From Neocallimastix lanati (nom. inval.) (taxonomy: Eukaryota > Neocallimastigomycota > Neocallimastigomycetes > Neocallimastigales > Neocallimastigaceae), in the NCBI GenBank assembly GCA_016946835.1, contig JACVTC010000391.1, forward strand, positions 10,001 to 33,156: DNA of 23,156 nt. The letters run 5' to 3'. Shown one piece after another: positions 1 through 10,956 of this stretch; the stretch's first letter is position 1, and each line of letters starts with the position of its first letter. The position numbers were made by a program, and so were the translations under genes. Below the pieces are notes generated by a model. That model searched no databases. It saw nothing but the letters and a program-made list of their open reading frames with translations, and was not told the origin of the DNA.

Positions 1-720
1 TTAATAAGTATCTTAGGCTTACACCCTTAAATAATTACTAGGTTATGATAGTCAACATTGTAATATTTCTATTCTTATTAATTAAAAAAAAAAAAAAAGT
101 GATAAATAAAAAAAAAAATTAAAATTTTATAATATAATATATAATTTTCTTTTTTTTTTTATTTTATTTTATTTTATTTTTATAGAGTTATGCAGATAAT
201 GAAATAAATAATAATTTTAAGTAATGATTATTATTGTTCTATTTGAATAAATAAATATTGGGTTTATAATAATGCATTATTTCAGCATATATAAACTTTA
301 AAAAAGTTTTTTTTTATTTATACAATATTTTTTATTATGAATGGAAAGATATTTGAATCTATTTGTCCTTAATATTATTGTTATTTGTCGTCAAATAACA
401 TTAATTTATTTAATTATATTATAATTATCTCTTAAATTTTTTTTATCCTATTTATATATTAAAATAATAAAACAAATTAAGATGTAAAAAAAAAAAAAAA
501 TAGTTAAATCATTAAAATAGGCTAATTATTGAAGGTTTTATTTAGTTAATAATAATCTTTTTATTAAATAAAAATATTAAATAATATTATTTATTTATTT
601 ATTTATTAATTATTTACTGTTAATTAGTATTTTATTTTTTATATTATTTCAATAAATTTAAATGTTATTCATTAAATATAGAAATTTAGAACACATTAAC
701 AAATATATATAGATATTTTT
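1..720. other. AT-rich intergenic DNA, no gene seen
   Basis: Almost pure A/T with runs of A or T. I see no open frame with coding-like residue content, no RNA gene and no repeat of note. Confidence 0.7.
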
Positions 721-729
721 TTTTATGGA

Positions 730-935
730 ATGAGATTAAAGAGAAAGGAAGAGGATAGACCATCGGGCCTTCAATCTTTTTCCTATAAACGTATCAGATC
801 CTCATTGGTTTTTTTTTTGTTTTTGTTTTTGTTTTTTTTTTGACATACTATTTTGGTGTCGATGAAGAACCAAGACCAAGAGTGGAGCTCAGTCTATCAT
901 TGTTGAGTGTCTATGTTAAACGAAAAAAAATCTAA
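730..935 (+). pseudogene. GC-richer patch, possible remnant of an unidentified gene
   Basis: A roughly 200-bp island of clearly higher GC between AT deserts. Two adjacent open stretches read on the plus strand. The first runs from ATG at 730 to TGA at 841: a basic start (MRLKRKEEDRPSGLQSF) that ends in a poly(T)-encoded Phe/Leu run. The second is 31 codons from 840 to a stop at 933, including YYFGVDEEPRPRVELSLSLL. The two are in different frames, separated at a T10 tract, as expected for homopolymer slippage or decay. No family was recognised. It could equally be non-coding. Confidence 0.3.
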
Positions 936-1170
936 GTCAAAATTAGTTAATTTTTTATAAAAATTTTCTTAAAAAAAAAAAAAAAAAAAATTAGAAAATA
1001 TATTAATTTTTTTTTTAATTTCTTATGACCAAAACCATAGGAAAAAGAAAATATAGAGATTGTAAAAAAAAAAAATAGGAGTTTGTTTAAAAGAAAAAAT
1101 ATTTATATATATATATTAAAAATTTTTTTTCTTATGACCTAGGGGAATATCTTAAAAAAAGGAAGACTCA

Positions 1171-1205
<35 letters not shown>

Positions 1206-1381
1206 AGAAGAAGAAAATAAAGAGATTGTAAAAAAAAAAAAAAGGAAAAATAATTAAAACAGAAAATGAGGACTTTTTTTTCAAATGATTTATAATGTAT
1301 ATTTTTATTTTTATTTATTTTTTTTAAAAAAAAAAAAAAAAAAAATTGTTTTTTTTAAAAATTTTTAAATTTTGATTCATA
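936..1381. other. AT-rich intergenic DNA with long A-runs
   Basis: Homopolymer A and T runs, including about 30 A at 1174-1203. No gene signal seen. Confidence 0.65.
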
Positions 1382-1545
1382 AATTAAAATAAAATAAAAT
1401 AAAATAAAATAAAATAAAATATAATAAAATAAAGTAAAATATAATAAAATAAAATAAAATAAATTAAATATATATAAAATAAAACAAAAAAATAAAATAA
1501 TAAAAATAAAATAATAAAAATAAAAAAATAAAAATAAAAAATTTT
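1382..1545. repeat. AAAAT pentanucleotide microsatellite, imperfect
   Basis: Tandem TAAAA/AAAAT units, at first uniform, then interrupted by TATAAT, AAAGT and TATATA variants, and degrading into AATAAAAATAAAATAA at the right end. Confidence 0.85.
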
Positions 1546-2470
1546 GAAAAAAAAATCCAATTTTTTTTTTTTTAATTTTTAGAATAATAAGAAAAACTTT
1601 TTTTAACTCACAAAAAATAGAAGAGAACGCTTTATTAAAATAAAATTATTTTATATGATATAATATCATTTATCATTTAGATCTCCATCTTTTTTATTTT
1701 TTTTTATTTTATCTATATATATAGAGATATGTATATAAGATTAAAAGTTCAATTTTATTCTTGTTGTTAAAGAGTAGTAATAAATAATAGTTAACGTTTT
1801 CTTCTTTTAATAATATTTTTTATCTCTTATTAAATATATTTTGATTGAAGGATAGATTAAAAATATTTTTGTCTTCTAACCCTTAAATTAAATCAATAAA
1901 AATAAAAAAAAAAATTAAAAAATAAAAAGTTAAAAAAAAATTTTAATTTTAAAAATTTTAAAAAATTTTAAAAAAATTTTTTTTTTATTTTCTCTCTAAA
2001 TTCTAAATTAAAGAATTTTCTAAAGAAAACAAAATCGGATAAATTTCATCCATCTTTAAAATAAAAAAAAAAATTTAAAAAATTTAATAAAAAAAATTTT
2101 AATTTAAATTAAAAAAAAAATTAATAAAAATAAAAATTAAAAATTAAAAATAATTAAAAATAAATTAAAAAAAAATAAAAAAATTTTAGGATTAAAAATT
2201 TTCCATCTACTTTTTTTTTAATTAATTCATTATTTAAGTGATTAATAATAATAAAAAGAAAAAAATTTTTTTTTTTTTTAATTATAATTTATTTTATTTT
2301 TAATTAAAACAATAAAAAATAAAAAATAAAAAATAGAGAAATAAATAAATTTATTTTTATTTTATTTTTAAGTTAAACAAAAAACAAAAAATAAAAAATA
2401 AAAAAAAATAAATATAAAAATTAAAAAGAATCCATACCAAAAAAAAAATTGAGAAAAAATTAAAAAAAAT
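1546..2470. other. AT-rich intergenic DNA, no gene seen
   Basis: Low-complexity A/T mosaic of short A-runs and T-runs. A slightly more complex part around 1620-1870 contains no sustained open frame. Nothing further could be supported. Confidence 0.65.
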
Positions 2471-3005
2471 AATAATATGAATAAAAAATTTAATATGATT
2501 AATAAATAATAATATGATTAATAAATATAATATGAATAAAAAATAATAATATGAATAAAAAATATAATATGATTAATAAATAATAATATGATTAATAAAT
2601 ATAATATGAATAAAAAATAATAATATGAATAAAAAATTTAATATGATTAATAAATAATAATATGATTAATAAATATAATATGAATAAAAAATAATAATAT
2701 GAATAAAAAATAATAATATGATTAATAAATAATAATATGATTAATAAATATAATATGATTAATAAATAATAATATGATTAATAAATATAATATGAATAAA
2801 AAATAATAATATGATTAATAAATATAATATGATTAATAAATAATAATATGATTAATAAATATAATATGAATAAAAAATAATAATATGATTAATAAATATA
2901 ATATGATTAATAAATAATAATATGATTAATAAATATAATATGATTAATAAATAATAATATGATTAATAAATAATAATATGATTAATAAATATAATATGAA
3001 TAAAA
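2471..3005. repeat. Two-variant ATATGA minisatellite
   Basis: About 540 bp built from words of roughly 13-19 bp anchored on ATATGA. One variant ends GAATAAAAAATA and the other GATTAATAAATA. The variants alternate in a non-random, higher-order pattern: the combination ATATGATTAATAAATA, ATATGAATAAAAAATA, AATATGATTAATAAAT recurs several times. No coding potential. Confidence 0.85.
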
Positions 3006-3378
3006 AGTATATATATTTATAAAAAATTCAAATATAAAATGAAAACATATAAACTATATAATAAATGTTAGATAAAACGATAAAAAAAATTAAATATAGA
3101 ATATGAAATATTATATTTTTATAATAAAAAAAAATAAAAAAAAAAAGAAAATATAAATTTTGAAAATTTAAAATAAAAATAAAGTTTATAGGTTATATTC
3201 AAGCTATACCAATAACTTCTCTCACTTAGATATTGTGAAATTTAATCTATTACTAATTATAATTATAAAAACTTTAAACAATTACATAGCTTAGAATAAT
3301 TATCCAATACAAAAAAAAAAAAAAAAAAAGACATCTCCATTTTTTTTGGAGATAAATTCAATAAATGACTAAGGAAGG
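3006..3378. other. AT-rich intergenic DNA
   Basis: A/T-rich spacer with a poly(A) run near 3311. No gene signal before the pseudogene that begins near 3379. Confidence 0.5.
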
Positions 3379-3916
3379 ATGCTTTTTTTTAGGATGAAAA
3401 TGATTATTTTCAAAGGTCAAAATGTTGATTATGATATAATAAATGATGATGTTTTAAAATAATAATAAAACTTATTATATATTATCTTTTTTTTTTTTTT
3501 TTTTTTTTTGATGGTCAACGTCAAAACTCAAAGAATTCTAATAGGCAAGATGGTTTCATTTTTTTTGATCGAAGTGGTAAGGTTTTCAATGAAGAAAAAG
3601 GTTTCCTTGGTATATACACATTACTTTTATGACCGAGAAAGTATAATTATCTGTTCTGTTCTTTATTATAAAAAAAAAGAAAAGTATTAAAATTTATACA
3701 TACATCTTTAAAAAATCAAAAATGCTGAAAAGTGTTGAAGATAAAAAAGATATTTATATCCATTATAAAATTGAAAAGGGGTCCTAAATGGATTAATCTT
3801 CCTTGGAGAAAAAAAAAAAAAGAATATTGTTAAGTCTGAAAAATGAACAAATCATTTATGAAACATATTTAGATATCTATAAAAATGGAAGATCAGTTCA
3901 GTTTTATTGCCACTAA
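3379..3916 (+). pseudogene. Decayed unidentified protein-coding region
   Basis: Several short plus-strand stretches of protein-like composition follow one another, separated by frame changes at poly(T)/poly(A) runs. 3379-3462 includes MIIFKGQNVDYDIINDDVLK, then a stop. 3510-3629 follows a T-tract of more than 20 and reads DGQRQNSKNSNRQDGF, then FFDRSGKVFNEEKGFLGIY. A stretch from about 3724 reads KSVEDKKDIYIHYKIEKGS. 3833-3913 reads NEQIIYETYLDIYKNGRSVQ. Mixed charged and aromatic residues in this order are unlike the surrounding A/T noise, so I infer one broken gene. The residues GFLGIYTLL are followed by TGA. No family was recognised. A 60-residue frame starting at 3508 overlaps the second stretch in another phase and is an alternative reading. 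Confidence 0.4.
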
Positions 3917-3969
3917 TGGTAAAAAAAATGTATGGGAATAACAATCATGGTAAAAAAAAAAAAAAATTC

Positions 3970-4726
3970 TTTGAATCGAGAATATTAAAATCAATTCTGA
4001 TATTCAATTTTATTCACTAGTATATAATAAATAATAATATTTAAAATGTTTTTTTATTTTTCACACAAAATATTATTATGATTACAAAAAATAAGAAAAG
4101 AGAGAGAAAGAGAAAAGACTAAAAACAAAATAATTAAAAATTTAAGTATTATAATTAATTGAATTTATAATTACTTGAATTTATAATATTTAAATTTATT
4201 AATTATTTTGTTAATTTAAATATTAATTATATAATTTTCAATTTTTTTTTTTTTTTTTTTTTTTTTACTCTAAATTTTTTTATACTAAATATTATAAATA
4301 TAATTAAAATATATAAAAATTATTTATTGATAAAATCCAATTTATTTATTTATAGAAATATATTTAAATAAGTATTTATTTATAATTAAAATTATATAAA
4401 TAATTAAAAAAAATATTGAATAATTCTTTTTATAATTTATTATGTCATTATATATTCCTTTTTTTTTTTAAAATATAAAATAATTTATTTGTTTGTGCAT
4501 CTAATTAATCATATTAATCATATTAGTTATTATTTTTATAAACAAACAATAATGAATAGTAGTTTTATGGTAATATCAAAAGAAGTTTTTTTTTATTTTT
4601 TTTTTTTTTTTTTTAATTGATTTGAAATATTATAAATTTTTTTTTTTTAAGAACTTTTCCAATAATTTTTTTTTAACTTTAATTCCTATTGAATGATTGA
4701 TTAAATAATTTCTGTTATTCCATAAT

Positions 4727-4757
<31 letters not shown>

Positions 4758-4805
4758 GTAATGAAAACTATTTGATACCATTAAATAATTAAATAATTAA
4801 TAAAT
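3970..4805. other. AT-rich intergenic DNA, no gene seen
   Basis: Poly(T) tracts at about 4243-4266, 4600-4614 and 4731-4757 within otherwise low-complexity A/T sequence. Confidence 0.65.
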
Positions 4806-5057
4806 TTTTTTATTTTATATTTTATATTTTATATTTTATATTTTATATTTTATATTTTATATATTATATATTATATATTATATTTTATATTTTATATTTT
4901 ATATTTTATATTTTATATTTTATATTTTATATTTTATATTTTATATTTTTTATTTTATATTTTATATTTTATATTTTATATTTTATTTTTTATATTTTAT
5001 ATTTTATATTTTTTATTTTTTATTTTATATTTTTTATATTTTATATTTTATATTTTA
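4806..5057. repeat. TATTTTA heptanucleotide satellite, about 250 bp
   Basis: Near-perfect tandem TATTTTA units. A short block of TATATTA variants near 4860-4885 and occasional TTTTTA variants after 4945 interrupt it. Confidence 0.9.
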
Positions 5058-5359
5058 TTAAAAAAAATTTTTTTTTTTATCATTATTATTTTTATAATTT
5101 TTATAATTTTTTTTATTTTTTATCATTCATTAAATTTTTTTTTAAAAAAAAGATGAACATCCTCATCATTCTTTAAAGATTTAAAGGAAAAAAAAATTTT
5201 TTTTTGGTATTTAATTAATTAATTAAATTTAAAAAAAAATTTTTTTACTTAATACCAAAAAAAAATTTTAATGAATTTAAACTTTTTTGTATTCTACAAA
5301 ATTTATTAATAAATAATGGAATCATTAAATAATAAAAAGAGTATTTATTAATAAATAAC

Positions 5360-5565
5360 AAAATAACTAAATAATTAAATAATTAAATAATTAAATATTG
5401 GAATAATTAAATAATTAAATAATTAAATATTGGAATAATTAAATAATTATATAATTAAATATTGGAATAATTAAATTATTAAATAAATAAATAAATAATT
5501 AAATAAATAATTAAATAATTAAATTAATAAATAATTAAATAATTAAATAATTAAATAAAAGAAAT
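5360..5565. repeat. AATAATTA array containing a 32-bp period
   Basis: Tandem AATAATTAAATAATTA words. The only G-containing word, ATTGGAATAATTAA, occurs at 5397, 5429 and 5461, exactly 32 bp apart, so a higher-order 32-bp unit was duplicated within the simpler array. Confidence 0.8.
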
Positions 5566-7382
5566 AAAAATCAAAAAGTGAAATTTTATATAAAAACAAA
5601 ATTTGTTAATAACTTTTGATATAAAAAATGAAAAAAAATAAAAAAAAAAACTTTTAATAATTAATAAAATTATTATTTTATTAATCATTATATAAAATAT
5701 TTAATTAATAAATCATGAAATTATCATAGGATTCATTATCATAGGATAAATAACGTGATATAAAATAGATTTATATAATATCATAAATTCTATACAAATA
5801 CATAAATTTTATGGAAAGTCCATAACTTGATAAATTTCTCTCCAGATACAACCAGTTTAAAAGAAAAATTTATACCAACAAGACCACATTATTATTACTT
5901 TATTAAAAGTGTAAAAGTGACCTTTTATTATTGATATTTTACCCTTTAAAATATAAAATAATAGTTTTTAATCTATTTAACCTAAACCTCAAATAAAAAA
6001 TAAAAATAAAATAATTTTTCATAAAATAACACTAATAATTAATATACACGTTTTATTAATTATACTAGTTAATTTTTATATATTTTGTTTTATTTATTAA
6101 TATTAATATTATTAATACTTCATTATTAAATTCTCCTCTTTCTTTTCTTTTTCTTCTCTTCTTCAAAAAAAATAAACAAAAAGACTTTATTATTATTATT
6201 GTTATTATTATTATTATTATAAAAGAACAAAGTTTTAAAAGATTTATTCTATTTTCTAATCTATTTAATAATTGAATAATTAACTTCTATTATTAAAAAG
6301 TAAAATTTTATATTTTATATGTTCATGAGAATAAAATTTGAATACATTAATTTCCTACATTAAAACAATATTTTGATAAAATTTTATATAAAAAATATTA
6401 TATTAAAATATTTTTATTTTATTTTATTATTAATTAAATTCATTATTTTCTTATCAATAACAAAAGTAAATTAAAATAAATAATTTACTATTCATTTCTT
6501 ATAACATTTTATTTTATTTTATTTTTATTATTTTATTTTTATTTTATTTTATTCTTTTTTTATTTTATTATAATTTTTATGATGATTTCATTATATTTTT
6601 ATTATATTTTTTTATATATAATATATATTTATGTTGTTAACATTATTATAAATCTTTTTTATTTATTTATATTATACTTATTTTTATAATATTAAACTAA
6701 ATAATTCTTAATTATTTTTATAAAATATTTTTTTTTCTAATTAAAAAGTAATTATATAAAAGAATACTTTTTTTTTTTCTTCTTTTATATTTTATTCTTT
6801 GCTATTGACTTTTTCCCTTCTTCAACATTTTATTTTTATATTATATTAAATAAATAAAGGTTAATTAAATTAAATAATAATATAATCATGTTATCATTTC
6901 TACATTTCATATATTAAGAAGCATATAAATATAAATATATAAATATAAATATTTTTATTTTTTAATTAATAAAATAAATAATTTCTTGTCTTCTTAAAAA
7001 AAAAAAAAAGTTATTCAAAGAAACCGAGTTATATTACCAATACAAAAAAAAAAAAAAAAAAATACATGAAGGTCAATTTAAAGTTTTTTTTTTTTTTTTT
7101 TTATAAAGTCCCATTTCTAAATATTATAAAATATAATAATCTATATATATATATAAATCATTTCAATTAAATTTATTTAAATATATAAATCCTATTTATT
7201 TATTATATATTATATTATATTATATTATATTATACGGAATAAAAATTATAGATACCTCTATAAAATAATAATAATAAAAATAATAAAAAAAAAAATATAT
7301 ATATATATATATTTATATAAAGATATATAGATATATAAGTACAGAAAAATATGATGTTGGAATTTTTTTTTTTTCTTGCCCT
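5566..7382. other. AT-rich intergenic DNA with microsatellites
   Basis: No gene is supported. A slightly GC-richer patch near 5825-5940 has a 35-codon open stretch (including SPDTTSLKEKFIPTRPHY) that may be a coding scrap. Simple repeats are ATT at 6188-6222, ATATT at 7199-7232 and TATA around 7290-7320. A pyrimidine-rich stretch lies at about 6130-6165. Confidence 0.55.
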
Positions 7383-7427
7383 CCCTCAATGATGGAACCT
7401 AAGCTGGCTGTCGGGTTTTTCTGAGGG
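7383..7427. other. Small GC-rich island able to fold into a hairpin
   Basis: An island of ordinary base composition in A/T desert. The outer arms CCCTCA (7383-7388) and TGAGGG (7422-7427) are perfect reverse complements. Inside them AACC (7396-7399) pairs with GGTT (7414-7417). On the plus strand the left arm is followed by ATGATGG and the right arm overlaps CTGA, which superficially resemble C and D boxes. The whole is far shorter than a normal C/D snoRNA and no C'/D' pair is seen. No Rfam family was recognised. It could be a small structured RNA, a transposon fragment or chance. Confidence 0.3.
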
Positions 7428-7435
7428 GATCATTT

Positions 7436-7439
<4 letters not shown>

Positions 7440-7476
<37 letters not shown>

Positions 7477-7572
7477 AATTGTCAAAAAAAAAAACAAAAA
7501 TCTACATCATCAATCAATGCCTTTTAATGTTAAAAATTTTAATCATTACGTTTTCGTTTCGTTTCATTTCTC

Positions 7573-7606
<34 letters not shown>

Positions 7607-7925
7607 CAGACAAAAAATTTCTCGTTTCTAGGCTAATTTAATATATATATCATCTACACAGTATAGAATAGACAGCCAACGTCCATATACATTTCAATAA
7701 TTTTATTTATTCGAAATCAAATTTTGATGTATATATATATATACATGAATCACTTTTTTTTTTTTTTTTTTTTTTTTTTTAATCTTATAAAAAAAAATTT
7801 TTTTATTTTTTTTTTTTTAATAATTTTTCTATTTAGTTTTAATTATTCTCGTTACCTTAACCTTACCTGCTTTCTTGCTTCAGTTCCATTTAAATGTGCC
7901 TTTTTTTTTTTTTTTTTTTTTAGCA
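7440..7925. other. Poly(T)-rich intergenic DNA
   Basis: Long poly(T) runs near 7441-7473, 7577-7600, 7753-7780 and 7900-7921, with short mixed-composition spacers, for example 7635-7720. No coding or RNA gene supported. Confidence 0.6.
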
Positions 7926-8050
7926 TTTTTAAGTAATACCAATAAAAAAAAATTTATATATCTATCTATCTGTTTTTAAAATAAAGTTTTTTTTTTTTTT
8001 TTTGTATTAGTTAAAGAATTTGAACCTATTTTTGAAAATAATTAATGTCT

Positions 8051-8098
<48 letters not shown>

Positions 8099-8330
8099 TT
8101 TTAGTATTTTTAAGTAATGCCAATAAAAAAAAATTTATATATCTATCTGTTTTTAAAATAAAAGTTTTTTTTTTTTTTTTTTTTTTTTTTTTAGTATTTT
8201 TAAGTAATGCCAATAAAAAAAAAATTATATATCTATCTATCTGTTTTTAAAATAAAGTTTTTTTTTTGTACTAGTTAAAGAATTTGAACCTATTTTTGAA
8301 AACAATTATTGTCTGTTTTTTTTTTTTTTT
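7926..8330 (-). repeat. Poly(T)-separated tandem units, SINE-like
   Basis: Segment X (TTTTTAAGTAATGCCAATAA, then an ATCT-rich stretch and CTGTTTTTAAAATAAAG) occurs three times, starting near 7926, 8105 and 8195. Segment Y (TAGTTAAAGAATTTGAACCT, then ATTTTTGAAAA and TGTCTG) occurs twice, near 8010 and 8269. Copies are joined by T-runs of very variable length; the longest is 45 T at 8052-8096. Read on the minus strand, each segment ends in poly(A), which suggests retroposed units. The minus strand of Y contains GGTTCAAATTC, close to a pol III B box. Whether these are true SINEs, a slipped duplication or both is not settled. Confidence 0.55.
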
Positions 8331-8418
8331 TTGGTAAAAAAAAAAATATTTGAAATGGTAGTTTTGATACATACTACTACTCGTTGGATTGGGTTCAATG
8401 TTTTTGTTGAAAAATGGC

Positions 8419-8505
8419 ATCGTCTACCCATGTCCAACCTGCTGTTCACATGGAACCTTTCTCCACTTCAGTCTTCAAAGTTCTCATTTGAATATTTGCT
8501 ACATC
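8419..8505 (-). rRNA. 28S rRNA fragment, stray and non-functional
   Basis: The minus strand reads GTAGCAAATATTCAAATGAG, then AACTTTGAAGACTGAAGTGG, then AGAAAGGTTCCATGTGAACA, then a TTGGACATGGGT core. I recognise this as a highly conserved block of eukaryotic nuclear large-subunit rRNA (the yeast 25S equivalent continues to GTCGATCC). Here an extra G follows AACAGCAG, a T is missing in the GGGTTAG equivalent, and similarity stops after about 90 bp, so this is not a working rDNA unit. The flanks are poly(A)/poly(T); on the minus strand the fragment is followed within about 90 bp by a poly(A) run. A retroposed rRNA scrap is a plausible origin. Confidence 0.75.
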
Positions 8506-8589
8506 CATCATCGTCGCGTCGTCTTGGCCATTACAAATTACATTATTTATTTATTCCAAGACCTAGAATTAGGATTAATTAAATATTGA

Positions 8590-8747
8590 ATGGGAATCCT
8601 TTGGAGTTGTTTGATTTTTTCTTTTTTTTCTTTTTTTTTTTTTTTTTTGTTATTGAACTTTTTTTTTTTTTTAAAAAGAAAAGATTTACAAAAGAATAAT
8701 TCCATATTTGAATAGGAAGTTCTTTATTCTTTATGACTTTTGAATTA

Positions 8748-8791
<44 letters not shown>

Positions 8792-9084
8792 TTATTTCCC
8801 CAGGGCGATTGGTTGATTATTAATCCAATTAAACCAAAAAAAAAAAAAAAAAAAACATTCATTTTTTGATATCTTGAATTATATGTGCTTTAATCATAGA
8901 CAAAAAGAAAAAAAAAACGAATCCATCAAATTTAAACAGGAATTGTTGTTATTTATGTTGTTGTCTTTAATGTCAACGATTTTCTTAACTTAACAATTTG
9001 AATTTTCTTATTTTTTTTTTTTTTTTTTGCTTACATATAATGTTTCAAAATTATTTTTATGCATCATAAATAAAGTATTACTTT
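8590..9084. other. AT-rich intergenic DNA with a very long T-run
   Basis: A poly(T) tract of about 40 at 8751-8790 is followed by a small mixed patch (CCCCAGGGCGATTGG near 8800). No gene signal seen. Confidence 0.55.
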
Positions 9085-9160
9085 GTTTCTTCACTCCATA
9101 TCATTTTCAGGTGTTAATTCAATTACTCTATTAAAAAATTTTCAGAGTAAATTGAATGGT
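9085..9160 (-). mobile_element. Fragment of copia gag
   Basis: The nucleotide sequence resembles positions 14475-14550 of element A in the same orientation. GTTAATTCAATTACTCTATT followed by a GAGTAA block matches the gag segment around GTTAATTCAACAATTCTACT. In translation it gives NRVIELTPEN followed by a stop in place of Trp, against SRIVELTSDN-W in element A. The copy is frameshifted. It may extend into the patch up to about 9300, which carries poly(T) interruptions. Inferred to be a relic of the same copia family. Confidence 0.55.
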
Positions 9161-9319
9161 AAATACCTTTTTTTTTTTTTTTTTTTTTTTTTTTGGAATT
9201 TGAGAGTTGTTGTTATTAATGGGAAAATAACTCTTCGCTTTCAGTTTTTTGGTTTTTTTTTTTGGTGTAGAAGTGTTTTATTCCTTTGTTCTTCTTATCC
9301 TAGATGAAATTAAAAAAAA

Positions 9320-9640
9320 GGTTTTAAATATTATTTTTAAAATTATTAAAAAAAAAAAAGAAAATAATTATTTTTTATTTATATGATTTTAGGATGGAAT
9401 TTATTAGCTAGAGTATTTATTTATAGAAAAATTAAAATAATTAATAATAATTATTCTTGTGATTATTTTATTTATCTAATTTTAAATTATTTTTTAACTA
9501 TGACAGATATTGTAAAAATTTTTTTTCCTCAAATCTGAATATCCGTTTAAACATTTATTTTAAAACTAAAGAATATCCAATTGATTTATTGAAATGATAT
9601 TTTTAAATCGTAAAAATTGATAATCCCATGGTTGATCTTC
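9320..9640. other. AT-rich spacer
   Basis: Low-complexity A/T sequence. Weak coding-like words begin near 9530-9640, leading into the decayed region that follows. Confidence 0.45.
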
Positions 9641-9662
9641 AATATTTAAATAGAGAAATACC

Positions 9663-10912
9663 AAGTCTGAAAGGTTAGTAACCTATGCAACAGTATTAAA
9701 AAAAAAATTAAAAGATTTAACTGAAGAAGATAAAGAAAAAAAAAATTAAAGAATGAGCTTGAAGGTAACGATAATAATGAAAATAATAGGAATGAAGAAG
9801 AATTTTTTTATAAGTAAAGGAGAAAAAAAAAAACTAAATATGAAAAACGGTAATGAAAGAAATAGAAAAAAATGGTTAAAAAAAAAAAAAGAGAATCAAT
9901 TTTATTGGAAAAATTTTTAGACTTTGATTTATTTTTAAATAATATAAGAAGTTCATTTGAAAAAAAAAAAGAAAAACCAGCTATTTTATTTTAGGATTTG
10001 GGGATAATAAAAAAGAAAAAACGATAATTTTTTACTTTTGTGGCTATTAACAGAAGCAGATGAATTAATAAAAAAAAAATAGAAATTCAGGTATAAAAAA
10101 TAATGAAGATTTGTTAAAGACGATCCCTTTAGGATACCTCAAAACTTATAACAACAATCCTTGCCAAAAAAGTTCTGAATATAAATATGATTAAATTCCT
10201 AATACAATTATGATAAATTTCTTAACATTATAATATCTTTGATAATGGAGGATAACGAAGAAGAAGTAAATAAAAAAAGAAAAATATCATTGGTGTTTTA
10301 AACCTTTAGGGATGAAGAAAAAAAATAAGAGATATGGGATATAAGGATATATACGGGAATAATAGTTAATCAAAATGTAATTGATTTAACCAAAATAAAT
10401 AACTATAAACAAAAGGTGCTTATAACACATATACTAAATATACATTTTATTGAACTAAAAAAACAAAAAATTTTGAAACTTTGAAATAAAAAAAAAAAAA
10501 AAGAAAATAAATCTATAATTACTTTTTTTTTTTTTTTTTTTTTTTTAATTAATCCAAATTAATAAGGTTTTTAAAATGAAAAAAAATTCTTTATTTGTTC
10601 AAAACAAGAAATAATTTAGTATCTTTTGGAAAGAAATAAAAACTTATTGTCATTAAGTGTGAAGTCGAAGAATAAAAAAAAAAAAACGGGAAGAATATAT
10701 TACATGGATTAGAATATAGAGAGGAAAAAAATCAAGGAAAAACCTAAAAAAAAAAAAAAAAAAAAAAAAGGATATTAAAATTGAAGACTCATTAAGTCAT
10801 TCAATAAAATGGTATAAAAAAAAAATTGGAAAATTCAAAAAATAAAAAAAATAAATAAATAAAAATAAATCTTTTGGTTTAATACAAAAGAAGAAAGTAA
10901 AACTTTATTACT

Positions 10913-10956
<44 letters not shown>

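Noticed and set aside
7383-7427. C/D box snoRNA call
   Set aside because: Too short between boxes, imperfect C box, no C'/D' pair; kept only as a hairpin island.
7724-8250. Poly-Phe and poly-Lys open frames on both strands
   Set aside because: They are direct translations of poly(T)/poly(A) tracts with no other content.
8331-8589. Two overlapping plus-strand frames of 66-83 codons
   Set aside because: They lie antisense to the 28S rRNA fragment; openness comes from rRNA composition.
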